Source: Hydrogenimonas sp. (lineage in GTDB: Bacteria > Campylobacterota > Campylobacteria > Campylobacterales > Hydrogenimonadaceae). From it: a stretch of 64,000 bases of DNA. A program made the position numbers and the translations under genes. Every line of letters begins with the position of its first letter. Position 1 is the first letter of the stretch. Location of the stretch: the NCBI GenBank assembly GCA_003945285.1, contig AP019005.1:186001-250000 (forward strand), in the 5' to 3' direction. This document shows, piece by piece, positions 16,794-25,015 of the stretch. The notes below the pieces were generated by a model. That model saw only the letters and a list, made by a program, of their open reading frames with translations, was not told the origin of the DNA and did no database searches.

Positions 16794-17557
16794 GCTGGTA
16801 CAGCTTGCTGCAGCCCGACCATATATACACCTTTCTACTGCTGTTCGTACGTCTCTCCACCCTCTTCGTCTTTCTGCCTTTTTTCAACCATATGTCCATT
16901 TCGCCCCAGGTAAAAGGGGCATTTGCATTCTACCTGACGCTAGTTCTTTTTCCTGTCGTAACCGTAACACCGGAGCCGGAGAGCTACGGTATGCTCTTTG
17001 CCGCGATCTTCTCCGAAGTGATCATGGGGTTGATAGCCGGTGTGATTTTGAATATCGTCTTCGGAATCTTCTCCTATGCGGGTGAGCAGATAGCTTTCGT
17101 TATGGGCTTTTCCCTGGCGAGTGTCATAGATCCGCAGAGTCAGATCCAGTCACCGCTGGTCAGCCAGTTTCTTCTGCTTACGGCTATGGTGGTACTTCTG
17201 GCGTTCAACGGCCACCATATCATCCTGGCATGGATGGTGGATGCGATAAATGCGGCTCCTCCGGGAGGATTCGTACTGACCGACGATATATTCAACTATC
17301 TTACCGACGCAATGGCCCACCTTTTCGTTATGGGCTTCTCGCTCGCCTTCCCTATCATCGCACTCTCTCTTCTCTCCGATATCATCTTCGGAATGCTCAT
17401 GAAGACCATGCCGCAGTTCAACCTGCTGGTCGTTGGCTTTCCGATAAAGATCGCCCTCTCCATGGCGGTCTGGATCGCCGTTCTGGGCTCGATGATGCTC
17501 ATATTCAAAAATGAATTCCTCTCCGCGATGAAGGTTCTGGCGGAGTGGATTCAGTAG
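16790..17557 (+). CDS. fliR: Flagellar biosynthesis protein FliR
   Basis: A 255-residue polytopic inner-membrane protein of the flagellar type III export gate. The N-terminal helices (FLLLFVRLSTLFVFLPFF), the QVKGAFAFYLTLVLFP segment, IFSEVIMGLIAGVI and GEQIAFVMGFSLASVIDPQ are typical of FliR. The start GTG overlaps the preceding stop (GTGA). Its 3' end overlaps the convergent nuclease gene by seven bases. Confidence 0.93.
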   Translation: MSWYSLLQPDHIYTFLLLFVRLSTLFVFLPFFNHMSISPQVKGAFAFYLTLVLFPVVTVTPEPESYGMLFAAIFSEVIMGLIAGVILNIVFGIFSYAGEQIAFVMGFSLASVIDPQSQIQSPLVSQFLLLTAMVVLLAFNGHHIILAWMVDAINAAPPGGFVLTDDIFNYLTDAMAHLFVMGFSLAFPIIALSLLSDIIFGMLMKTMPQFNLLVVGFPIKIALSMAVWIAVLGSMMLIFKNEFLSAMKVLAEWIQ

Positions 17558-18090
17558 GGTTTGGCTTTTGAGAGCATCCTTTCGAACGACCTTTCCATTC
17601 CGGCGGCCTTCCGGTAATCTTCCGCAAATGCGAGAACCTCATGGTTCAATCCGAAAGCGGAGTAGGTCCAGTTGGCGGAGCCGAAGATCAGGTACCTGCG
17701 GTCAATTATCATCAGTTTCATATGCATCAGGCCCTCTCCGTCGCCCCTTCTGCGCGCTTTTCCGCTGAGCAGGTATGTGTCGATATTGCGGAACTTGGAG
17801 AGATACCCTATTCGGCTTCTTCTGTTGCGTATATTGGATTCGCGGTCGAATATGACTCTTATCTTCACGCCGCGTCTGGCGGCATTTGCCAATCTTTTAG
17901 CGATGGTCTTATGCGTAAAGCTGTATATCGCCGCATCGATTCTGTATTTTGCGGTATCTATGCGGTGGAGCATCTCTTTTAGCGCCGGTTTGGCTTCGTC
18001 CGGAAGGGTGTAGATTTTCAGTTTCGTATCGGCGGCAAGAATCGCGGCCGTAAAAAGGAGTATAAGCATAAAGGCTCTGTGCGGATACAT
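17551..18090 (-). CDS. Phospholipase D-family nuclease with signal peptide (NucT-like)
   Basis: A 179-residue exported protein. ATG at 18090 has AAGGAG four bases upstream and opens a signal peptide (FMLILLFTAAILAADTK); a longer frame to 18168 lacks these. The HKD signature is H123-x-K125-x4-D130 with G137-S-A-N140 (LMHMKLMIID, FGSANW). Single-HKD proteins such as Nuc and H. pylori NucT act as dimers on DNA outside the inner membrane. Its place beside ChePep-gmk-tatA-argS matches the order I recall for H. pylori HP0323-HP0319, supporting a NucT-type role in degrading external DNA or in uptake. Confidence 0.87.
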   Translation of the reverse strand: MYPHRAFMLILLFTAAILAADTKLKIYTLPDEAKPALKEMLHRIDTAKYRIDAAIYSFTHKTIAKRLANAARRGVKIRVIFDRESNIRNRRSRIGYLSKFRNIDTYLLSGKARRRGDGEGLMHMKLMIIDRRYLIFGSANWTYSAFGLNHEVLAFAEDYRKAAGMERSFERMLSKAKPY

Positions 18091-18281
18091 GCGGCTCCTT
18101 AATTGGGTTTGTCCAGTCCCGCGTCGCGCCTTGTCTGCGCAAATGCTTGCAAAGCTATGGCCGGGCATGGGTTTTTAGAGGTGACCTAAAGCAAAAATAA
18201 ATGATCATGATTATACAATAAAATATTCAGCCGGTCCGCATTCGGGAATCCGGCCTCAGACAACAGATAAAAGGCTTAAGA

Positions 18282-19673
18282 ATGCGCATGCTCCTGATAA
18301 ATCAAAATCCTGTCGTTTCGAAGCTTTCCGGCCTTAGTGCACAAAAGTCGGGGTTCGAGGTCGTAGAGACACCCTATGCGGAAGAGATAGAGGAGGGGCC
18401 TTACGATGCCCTTTTCATAGACGACGCGAAGCTGGACGAGATAGATTTGGAAGATCTGAAAAAGCGGAGCGGAGCCAAAAGAACCTGCCTTATATACTCC
18501 GATGAACAGAGCAGGGCGGAGAGTTTCGACTACTACCTGAAAAAGCCCTTCCTCCCGACGGAGATGGTAGATCTTCTTTCAGAGATCAAAGATGAGATGC
18601 TTCTGCCGGAGATGGATGAGGGCGGCGAAGAGAGTGCGGAGGAGGAGGTCGAGGGCGCAGCGGCCGAGGAGGAGCTTTCTTTGGAGGAGCTTTCTTTGGA
18701 GGAGCTTTCTTTGGAGGAGCTTCCCGGGGAGGAGGCCGCTGCCGCGCAGCAGCCGGCCGAACCGCTTGAGCCGGAAGAGAGCAGTGATAGAGGCGAAGAG
18801 GAGAGTGTGCAGGAGGAAGAGGACTTCGAAGCACTGCTGGAGCAGTTGGAAGAGGTTGAAGAGGGGGATGTAACCGAAACTGTGTCGGAAGAGAGAGAGG
18901 AGCCGGAAGAGGGAGTCTCCGGGAATGCGGAAGAGACCGAAACCGAAGAGGTGCAGGCAGGCGCGGAAGAGGCCGCCGGTACGGAGGAGTCGGAAGAGAT
19001 CGACTTCGAAGCCCTGATGGAAGAGGTTAAAGATATCGAGAGTGAGGAGTTGACACAGGAGCCTGCCGCGGAGAGTATCGAGGATGAGGATATTGAGGCT
19101 CTGCTGGAGGGAATAGATATTCCCCTGACGGAGGAGGAGGCTCTTGCGGAAGAGGCGGGTTCGGAGGAGTCTGAAGTACTTGAAGAGCTTCCCGATATCG
19201 AGGGGGGGGTTTTGGACGAAGAGCAGGTAAATGTTGTAAAAGAGCTTCTCGAAGAGAGTACGGAGCCGGAAGAGGAGAGCCTGGAGAGTGAAGAGCTTTT
19301 CGAAGAGCAGGATATTCTCGGGGAGCCGATTCCGGAGGAGGAGCTTTTGCCGGAAGCCGAAGAGGTGCAAGAGGGTATCGAAGAGGCAGCGGTTACGGAG
19401 GAGGAGCCTCTGCCGGAAGAGGAGGAGCCCGGCCTGGAGAGAGAAGAGGAGGAGGATGAGCTGGACCTTATAAACGAAGAGGAGCTTGCCGCCGCGCTCG
19501 AAGTCGGCGCCCCCGCCGCAGCCGCAGCCGTCGAAAAGGAGCCTGCCGGGGCAGGAGCCGAAGATGGGGCGAAGCTGCTCGCTTCGCTTTCAGGTATCGA
19601 TCCTGAAGCGTTGAGGAAGCTGCTTGCCGGTGCACAGATCACGATAAACATAACCTTCCCGAAAGAGGTGTGA
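18282..19673 (+). CDS. ChePep-like chemotaxis protein: receiver-like domain plus poly-Glu region
   Basis: A 463-residue, extremely acidic protein. Residues ~1-110 resemble a receiver domain (LLINQNPVVSKLSG, YDALFIDDAKLDE, TCLIYSDEQ, YYLKKPFLPTEMVDLL with a K-P pair). Residues ~110-430 are Glu-rich with three near-copies of D-F/I-E-A-L-L/M-E and a tandem EELSL run. A short conserved-looking C-terminus reads GIDPEALRKLLAGAQ then INITFPKEV. The composition, domain layout and the nuc-chepep-gmk-tatA-argS order match ChePep (H. pylori HP0322), which localises to the pole and controls swimming reversals. It overlaps gmk or abuts it. Confidence 0.85.
   Translation: MRMLLINQNPVVSKLSGLSAQKSGFEVVETPYAEEIEEGPYDALFIDDAKLDEIDLEDLKKRSGAKRTCLIYSDEQSRAESFDYYLKKPFLPTEMVDLLSEIKDEMLLPEMDEGGEESAEEEVEGAAAEEELSLEELSLEELSLEELPGEEAAAAQQPAEPLEPEESSDRGEEESVQEEEDFEALLEQLEEVEEGDVTETVSEEREEPEEGVSGNAEETETEEVQAGAEEAAGTEESEEIDFEALMEEVKDIESEELTQEPAAESIEDEDIEALLEGIDIPLTEEEALAEEAGSEESEVLEELPDIEGGVLDEEQVNVVKELLEESTEPEEESLESEELFEEQDILGEPIPEEELLPEAEEVQEGIEEAAVTEEEPLPEEEEPGLEREEEEDELDLINEEELAAALEVGAPAAAAAVEKEPAGAGAEDGAKLLASLSGIDPEALRKLLAGAQITINITFPKEV
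18667..18724 (+). repeat. 15-base in-frame tandem repeat inside the chePep-like gene
   Basis: GAGGAGCTTTCTTTG is repeated three times and partly a fourth, encoding E-E-L-S-L units. The copies are identical at the DNA level, so recent slippage is likely, and the repeat number may vary between strains without breaking the frame. Confidence 0.85.
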
Positions 19674-19675
19674 AA

Positions 19676-20293
19676 GTGCATAGATTCGGAGCAGTTTTAA
19701 TCGTTTCCGGCCCGAGCGGCGCCGGAAAGAGTTCCCTGATAAAGGCGGCCAAAGAGCAGATCGGAGACCACTACTTCTCTATCTCCACAACAACGAGACC
19801 CCCCAGGGAGGGTGAGAGAGACGGTGTAGACTACTTCTTCGTAGACCAGGAGACTTTCGAAGCCGATATCAAGGCCGGGGAGTTTCTGGAGTATGCGCAG
19901 GTCCACGGAAACTACTACGGTACATCTTTGAAACCGGTACGAAAAGCGCTCGAAGAGGGAAAACTGGTAATATTCGATATAGATGTGCAGGGGCATGCGA
20001 TAGCGAGGGAGCGAATGGGGGATCTGATAACCTCGGTCTTCGTAACGACTCCGTCGCTCGGAGAGCTTGAGCGCCGCCTTCGAAGCAGGGGGACAGACGG
20101 GGAGGAGGTTATCAGGAGCCGCATACAGAATGCTCTGGTGGAGATAGAGTATATCAGTGCATACGATTACCTGATCGTCAACGATGACTTCGAAAAAGCT
20201 CTGGACTCGTTCATAGCGGTCGCGAAGGCAGCGAGGCTCAAAAAGGGGCGCAAACAGTCGCTCTCGTTCATAAACCGGTGGCGGGAGTCCTGA
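19676..20293 (+). CDS. gmk: Guanylate kinase
   Basis: A 205-residue kinase that converts GMP to GDP. The P-loop SGPSGAGKSS (11-20), STTTRPPREGERDGVDYFFV for GMP binding, and LVIFDIDVQGH are all present. Starts are GTG at 19670 (overlapping the previous stop) and GTG at 19676; 19676 is preferred because GAGG lies seven bases before it but only one base before 19670. An intrinsic terminator overlaps its stop codon. Confidence 0.95.
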   Translation: MHRFGAVLIVSGPSGAGKSSLIKAAKEQIGDHYFSISTTTRPPREGERDGVDYFFVDQETFEADIKAGEFLEYAQVHGNYYGTSLKPVRKALEEGKLVIFDIDVQGHAIARERMGDLITSVFVTTPSLGELERRLRSRGTDGEEVIRSRIQNALVEIEYISAYDYLIVNDDFEKALDSFIAVAKAARLKKGRKQSLSFINRWRES

Positions 20294-20316
20294 GAGAGCC
20301 GACCCGCCCGGTTTTT
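20275..20316 (+). terminator. Intrinsic terminator overlapping the end of gmk
   Basis: CCGGTGGCGGG pairs with CCCGCCCGG across a loop that contains the gmk stop codon, followed by TTTTT. This ends the chePep-gmk transcript; tatA then needs its own promoter in the ~260 bases that follow, where TATAAT occurs near 20374 and two GCGTAA-type motifs are seen. Confidence 0.65.
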
Positions 20317-20574
20317 ATAGTCTACTTTGATTCGGGTGCACTGCCCATAAGGCATGCAACAGCCAACGAGAGATATAATATCAAAAACTATTGTTACGCA
20401 AAATCTGCACGGCGGAGGGGATTTGTCCCGCGGGGTGCCGCAAAGTACGGAAAAACAGCGATACCTTCGGTATTCAAGCGGACCGGGAATGGTTTTTTTC
20501 AACCTCTTTTCCACGCTAAAACCGTGGGTGACGAATTCTGCGTAACTTCAGTCAAAAACTTGTAAGGAGACAGC

Positions 20575-20823
20575 ATGGGAATGCCATCTATGCCGGAACT
20601 GTTGATTATTCTGGCGATCGTAGTACTGCTTTTCGGAGCGAAGAAGATTCCTGAACTCGCCAAAGGTATGGGGAGCGGAATCAAGAATTTCAAAAAGGCT
20701 ATGAAAGAGGATGACGATGAGGAGGTGAAGAGCGCCTCCGTCGAGACAAAGGGTGAAAAGCGTGTCGAGCAGAAGGGCGAGGCGGGCGAAAGCGCCAAGC
20801 CTGAAGAGAAAAAAGAGGCGTAG
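20575..20823 (+). CDS. tatA: Sec-independent protein translocase TatA
   Basis: An 82-residue protein with the TatA plan: a short periplasmic start MGMPSMPE, one hydrophobic helix [12 protein letters not shown], the hinge [10 protein letters not shown], an amphipathic helix ([14 protein letters not shown]) and a charged tail. TatA forms the pore for folded, often cofactor-bearing, proteins such as molybdoenzymes. AAGGAG precedes the ATG. argS follows after eight bases. Confidence 0.95.
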   Translation: MGMPSMPELLIILAIVVLLFGAKKIPELAKGMGSGIKNFKKAMKEDDDEEVKSASVETKGEKRVEQKGEAGESAKPEEKKEA

Positions 20824-20831
20824 GGTTATCT

Positions 20832-22418
20832 TTGAGACACAGAGTATACACTATTCTTCAGAAGCATATAGACCATCCGGTCGTTCTTGAGAAGCCGAAA
20901 GAGAAGAGCTTCGGCCACTATGCGACTCCTATAGCTTTCTCTCTTGCAAAGGTACTTAGGCGCAACCCGATGCAGATCGCGGAGGAGCTCGTAGAGAAGC
21001 TTGAGAAAGAGGAGATGTTCGAGAGGGTAGATGCTCTCAAAGGGTATGTCAATATCAAGCTGAGCCGAAACTTTCTCAACGAATATGCGGTCTGGGCCCT
21101 GAAAAACGAAGATCAGTTCGGGGCCTCGGAGGCTGCAGAAACCATTCTGCTCGAATTTGTAAGCGCAAATCCGACCGGCCCTCTGCATATAGGTCATGCG
21201 CGGGGTGCCGTATGGGGAGATGTGCTCGCCCGCATAGGCAGGCGCCTGGGGTACGGAATAGAGCGTGAATATTACGTTAACGATGCCGGAAACCAGATAT
21301 ACCTGCTCGGCCTTTCGGTATATCTCGCCGCCCGTGAGTCGGTTCTGGGCCTAGAGGTAGAGTGGCCTCAAGAGTACTACAGAGGCGAATATATAACCGA
21401 TCTTGCCAAGAAAGCCGTCGAAGCCCTGGGGCCAGAACACTTTGCCGATGAAGCTTTCATACCGGAGATATCCGAATGGGCCAAAGATCGTATGATGGAG
21501 CTTATCAACGAAAACCTGCACGAAGTAGGAATCCACTTCGACCACTATGTGAGCGAGAAGTCTCTCTACGACAGATGGGACGAGGTTCTTACCAAACTGG
21601 CCGATGCGGGGGCCGTTTACGAGAAGGATGGCAAATGGTGGCTGAAGTCTACCGAGCACGGTGACGAGAAGGATCGTGTAGTGGTGCGTGAAGACGGCAG
21701 GCCCACATATCTTGCCGGGGATATCGTATACCACTATCTGAAGTTCGAACGCGGATATGACCACTACATAAATATATGGGGGGCGGACCACCACGGGTAC
21801 ATAGCGCGTGTAAAAGCCGCCATAGCCTTTTTCGGCCACGATCCGCAGAAGCTGGAGATAATTCTTTCACAGATGGTATCCCTGCTCAAAGGGGGAGAGC
21901 CGTACAAAATGTCCAAGCGTGCGGGAAACTTCATTCTTATGCACGATATTGTGGAGGAGATCGGCCCAGATGCACTCAGATTCATATTTCTGACCAAGAA
22001 GAGCGATACGCACCTTGAGTTCGACGTGGAAGATCTGAAAAAAGAGGATAACTCAAACCCGATATACTATATAAACTATGCACATGCGAGGGTCTTTTCC
22101 CTGTTCGAAAAGGCGGGAAAGAGCCGGGAGTCGGTATATGACGCTTCTCTGGAGAATCTGGGTGAAGATGCCTACGACCTTCTATTTACGGCGCTCCTTC
22201 TGCCGGAAGTTTTGGAGGATGCATTCAAAAGCAGACAGCTGCAGAAGGTTACCGAATATCTGAAGCAGCTGGCCGGAATGTATCACAAGTTTTACTATGA
22301 CAACAGGGTCATAGGTACGCCTGACGAAGATGCCCTGCTCAAACTTTCGGCGATGACCGCCCTATCTTTGCGGGTAGGACTCAAAATGCTCGGAATCGAA
22401 GCCGCAAAGAGGATGTAG
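20832..22418 (+). CDS. argS: Arginyl-tRNA synthetase
   Basis: A 528-residue class I synthetase. Residues ~1-100 form the Add1 domain; ANPTGPLHIGHARG holds H119-I-G-H122, YKMSKRAGN is the KMSKS loop, and the C-terminal helical anticodon domain ends KRM as in most ArgRS. The start is TTG at 20832. Gene order tatA-argS is as in Helicobacter. Confidence 0.95.
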   Translation: MRHRVYTILQKHIDHPVVLEKPKEKSFGHYATPIAFSLAKVLRRNPMQIAEELVEKLEKEEMFERVDALKGYVNIKLSRNFLNEYAVWALKNEDQFGASEAAETILLEFVSANPTGPLHIGHARGAVWGDVLARIGRRLGYGIEREYYVNDAGNQIYLLGLSVYLAARESVLGLEVEWPQEYYRGEYITDLAKKAVEALGPEHFADEAFIPEISEWAKDRMMELINENLHEVGIHFDHYVSEKSLYDRWDEVLTKLADAGAVYEKDGKWWLKSTEHGDEKDRVVVREDGRPTYLAGDIVYHYLKFERGYDHYINIWGADHHGYIARVKAAIAFFGHDPQKLEIILSQMVSLLKGGEPYKMSKRAGNFILMHDIVEEIGPDALRFIFLTKKSDTHLEFDVEDLKKEDNSNPIYYINYAHARVFSLFEKAGKSRESVYDASLENLGEDAYDLLFTALLLPEVLEDAFKSRQLQKVTEYLKQLAGMYHKFYYDNRVIGTPDEDALLKLSAMTALSLRVGLKMLGIEAAKRM

Positions 22419-22521
22419 CCCTCTTCCCCTGCCTTTTTGCCGCTTCGTGTGCGGCGTAGAAGCTGTCCCCCCGCTCTTCTATATTCACGATTGGAACACG
22501 GTTTGCTTATATCATATACAA

Positions 22522-22569
22522 GAGTTCCGGGCATATAGCTTGCAGACTGTTCCGGTCAGCCCGGAACTC
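22522..22569 (-). other. Inverted repeat at the end of rsfS
   Basis: GAGTTCCGGG (22522-22531) and CCCGGAACTC (22560-22569) form a 10-base-pair stem overlapping the rsfS stop. There is no T-run on either strand, so it may be a weak or factor-aided terminator between the convergent argS and rsfS transcripts. Confidence 0.45.
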
Positions 22570-22912
22570 AATCTTCGGGTTCTCTTTTTCCAAGTGATTC
22601 CAGAAACTCCTCAAGGTTGTATTTTGCGCGGTAGGAAGGTACCATCAGGTGTATCATTATATCCCCAAGATCCACAATGGTCCACTGCTCTCCCTCCTCA
22701 ACGGCAAGAAACTTCTCACCTGCCGGCTTCAGTTCATCTTTCAGATATTTCAGCAGCGCCAGTGTGTGCTTGTCTCCGAGTGTTGTCGCTATGATGACGT
22801 ATCTGGTCAGATAATCTTTGTCGCTCAAGTCGAAAACCTGGATATCTTCCGCTTTTTTACGGTCCAGGATATCTATTATTCTCTCGATTCTCTCTTCTGT
22901 TTCCTGTTTCAA
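22568..22912 (-). CDS. rsfS: Ribosomal silencing factor RsfS
   Basis: A 114-residue RsfS/Iojap protein that binds uL14 and blocks subunit joining. It shows IIDILDRKKAEDIQVFDL, YVIIATTLGDKHTLAL and the conserved VDLGDIMIHLMVPSYRAKYNLE (abridged to its W-x-x-V-D-L-G-D-I-x-x-H character). It overlaps nadD by ATGA, the usual nadD-rsfS pair. Confidence 0.93.
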   Translation of the reverse strand: MKQETEERIERIIDILDRKKAEDIQVFDLSDKDYLTRYVIIATTLGDKHTLALLKYLKDELKPAGEKFLAVEEGEQWTIVDLGDIMIHLMVPSYRAKYNLEEFLESLGKREPED

Positions 22913-23466
22913 TTACTCTCCTGTTCTCTCTTTTGTGAATAGTAGTTTACCACCTCTTCGCGAATCGGCTCCGGAATCCACTCCGGATCGATCTTTTCGC
23001 GCAGCGCCGTGGAGCTGACAGGCATATCTACATCGAGGCGGATGAATTTTTCGGGTATATCCGTACCCGAACGGGTGGCGACAACCCATTTCACCATTTT
23101 CTCCAGATCTTTGTAGCGGTACCACCTGTCGAGCGTTTCGAGGTTGTCCGCACCGATTATGAGGTAAATTGTATCAAAAAACTGTTTGAAATGGCTGACT
23201 GTGTCGTATGTGTAGGATTTTCCGTCTCTTCGTATCTCATAGTCACTCACCTCTATTCTGGGATCGAACGCCGTAATCTTCCGGAGCCATTCGAGTCTGA
23301 GCCGCGCAGGGGCCGTATGACCCTTTTTGAATGGGCTCGTGTAGGCGGGCACCACTATGAGCTTATCGATATCGAGCACTTCAAGCGCCTTTTTCATTAC
23401 CGCAATGTGGCCGAGGTGCGGCGGATCGAAGCTTCCGCCGAATATCGCAATTCGTTTCTCTTTCAT
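22909..23466 (-). CDS. nadD: Nicotinate-nucleotide adenylyltransferase
   Basis: A 185-residue NAD-synthesis enzyme. The nucleotidyltransferase signature GGSFDPPHLGH (10-20) and the C-terminal VSSTALREKI (family I-S-S-T-x-x-R) are both clear. Its -10 element lies only ten bases before the ATG, so the leader is very short. Divergent from gap. Confidence 0.95.
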   Translation of the reverse strand: MKEKRIAIFGGSFDPPHLGHIAVMKKALEVLDIDKLIVVPAYTSPFKKGHTAPARLRLEWLRKITAFDPRIEVSDYEIRRDGKSYTYDTVSHFKQFFDTIYLIIGADNLETLDRWYRYKDLEKMVKWVVATRSGTDIPEKFIRLDVDMPVSSTALREKIDPEWIPEPIREEVVNYYSQKREQESN

Positions 23467-23475
23467 TTAATAATC

Positions 23476-23481
23476 ATTATA
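23476..23481 (-). promoter_or_regulatory. -10 element of nadD, implying a near-leaderless mRNA
   Basis: On the minus strand TATAAT is followed by GATTATTAA and then the nadD ATG. With a normal 6-8-base spacing the transcript would begin within a few bases of the start codon, and no ribosome-binding site is visible. Confidence 0.5.
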
Positions 23482-23530
23482 CACTTAATTCGATAAAATC
23501 AAGCCGATATTTTGGTTCAAGGAAACTGCA

Positions 23531-24526
23531 TTGGCTCTAAAGATTGCAATCAACGGATATGGACGAATCGGGCGCAGTGTCGCACGTATCGTCTCCAAGA
23601 TGGAAGATGTGGAACTGGTTGCGATTAACGATCTGGCCGATCCGCGGACTATGGAGTATCTTACACGTTTCGATTCCGTCCACGGCCCGATGGATGAAGA
23701 GATCTTCGTGGATGGAGAGAGTCTGGTAATCGGCGGCCGGCATATAAAGATTTTCAGAGAGCCTGAACCGGCCGACCTGAGATTTGCCGACGAAGGTGCC
23801 GATGTGGTTCTGGAGTGCAGCGGCCGCTTTCTGCGCAGGGAGCAGGTAGAGACCCACATAAAGCGCGGTGCCAAAAGGGTCATCATATCTGCCCCTGCAG
23901 AGGATGATACGCCCACCTACGTGTTCGGAGTCAACGCTTCGGACTACAGGGGTGAGCAGATAGTCTCCAACGCCAGCTGCACCACCAACTGTCTCGGCCC
24001 GATAGCCAGAATTCTCGATGCCGAATATGGTATTAGAAGCGGTCTGATGACGACGATACACGCCTACACCGGCGGCCAGAGCCTTATGGACAGCGCAGTA
24101 TCGAAAGATATGAGAAGATGCAGGGCGGCGGCGGTGAACCTGGTACCGACCGGCACACATGCCGCGGAGGCGATATACAAGGTTCTGCCGTCTCTGAAAG
24201 GGAAGCTGCACGGGCAGAGTGTAAGGGTTCCGACGCCGGATGTATCTTTGATGGACCTGAACCTTGTACTCTCGAAAGAGACGAGCGCCGAAGAGGTGAA
24301 CTTCCTCTTTATGGAGTATGCGAAAGGGGAGTTGAACGGAATTCTGGGCATCGACAACCGCTACGGCGTGAGCCAGGACTTCTGCGGAGATACCAGAAGC
24401 GCAATAGTGGCCGAAGACCTGACCCAGGTAGTTGGAGGAACGATGCTCAAAGTGATGGCATGGTACGATAACGAATGGGGTTACGCCAACAGGCTGGTCG
24501 AGATGGCGAAATATATAATGAAGTGA
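23531..24526 (+). CDS. gap: Glyceraldehyde-3-phosphate dehydrogenase
   Basis: A 331-residue type I GAPDH. The NAD fold INGYGRIGRSVAR and the catalytic C150 in SNASCTTNC are present, with the later NEWGYANR. The start is TTG at 23531, with AAGGA upstream. It works in glycolysis or, in a likely autotroph, gluconeogenesis. It is followed by a 489-base repeat mosaic before pgk, its pathway neighbour. Confidence 0.96.
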   Translation: MALKIAINGYGRIGRSVARIVSKMEDVELVAINDLADPRTMEYLTRFDSVHGPMDEEIFVDGESLVIGGRHIKIFREPEPADLRFADEGADVVLECSGRFLRREQVETHIKRGAKRVIISAPAEDDTPTYVFGVNASDYRGEQIVSNASCTTNCLGPIARILDAEYGIRSGLMTTIHAYTGGQSLMDSAVSKDMRRCRAAAVNLVPTGTHAAEAIYKVLPSLKGKLHGQSVRVPTPDVSLMDLNLVLSKETSAEEVNFLFMEYAKGELNGILGIDNRYGVSQDFCGDTRSAIVAEDLTQVVGGTMLKVMAWYDNEWGYANRLVEMAKYIMK

Positions 24527-24532
24527 GTTTAA

Positions 24533-24989
24533 AGGCCAAGCCCGCAAAAGAGCAGGGACTAAAGTCCCTACAACCCCCTGAAGCTACGAAATCGGAGATT
24601 TCGAGAAAGGGAATAACCTAAAACAGCGTTTCGCTCCCCGCGAGCGAAGCGAGCGTCTGCCCCGCATGGGGCGGACCATTATGTTACTTCTTTTGCAGGC
24701 CAAGCCCGCAAAAGAGCAGGGACAAAAGTCCCTACAACCCCCTGAAGCTACGAAATCGGAGATTTCGAGAAAGGGAATAACCTAAAACAGCGTTTCGCTC
24801 CCCGCGAGCGAAGCGAGCGTCTGCCCCGCATGGGGCAAGCTTTAGTGGCACAGCGCCCAGCGTAGCAGACAGGGGCTTTGCTCCTGTCTGCGTGTTAAAA
24901 TAAATAAAAAGCGAGCGTCTGCCCCGCATGGGGCAAGCTTTAGTGGCACAGCGCCCAGCGTAGCCTTCGGGAGCTTCGCTTCCGAAGGC
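24533..24989. repeat. Family A structured repeat mosaic upstream of pgk
   Basis: Almost the entire 489-base gap is repeat. A unit of 164 bases starts at 24533 and again at 24697; a truncated third piece spans 24910-24963. Each full unit has AGGGACTAAAGTCCCT-type, GAAATCGGAGATTTC and GCCCCGCATGGGGC palindromes. Border hairpins are GCAGACAGG/CCTGTCTGC (24865-24891) and GCCTTCGG/CCGAAGGC (24963-24989); the latter stands just before the pgk leader. The 9.3-kb locus carries the same border module, inverted relative to the core. No protein is encoded. Confidence 0.85.
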
Positions 24990-25015
24990 GTATAAATCAA
25001 AATGAAAGGATTTCA

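Noticed and set aside
18533-19681. Long antisense open frame (Ser-rich, ~380 residues) opposite the chePep-like gene
   Set aside because: It is the mirror of GAG/GAA-rich codons read as serine; composition is an artefact of the poly-Glu gene, with no start signal or family features.
23537-24547. Long open frame antisense to gap (and similar antisense frames over rpsB, fabF, gpmI and the SPFH gene)
   Set aside because: They mirror strongly conserved genes, have no ribosome-binding sites and no recognisable motifs.
24533-24989. CRISPR-like array because of evenly spaced repeats
   Set aside because: Units are ~164 bases with identical inner parts and no unique spacers; no cas genes are present.
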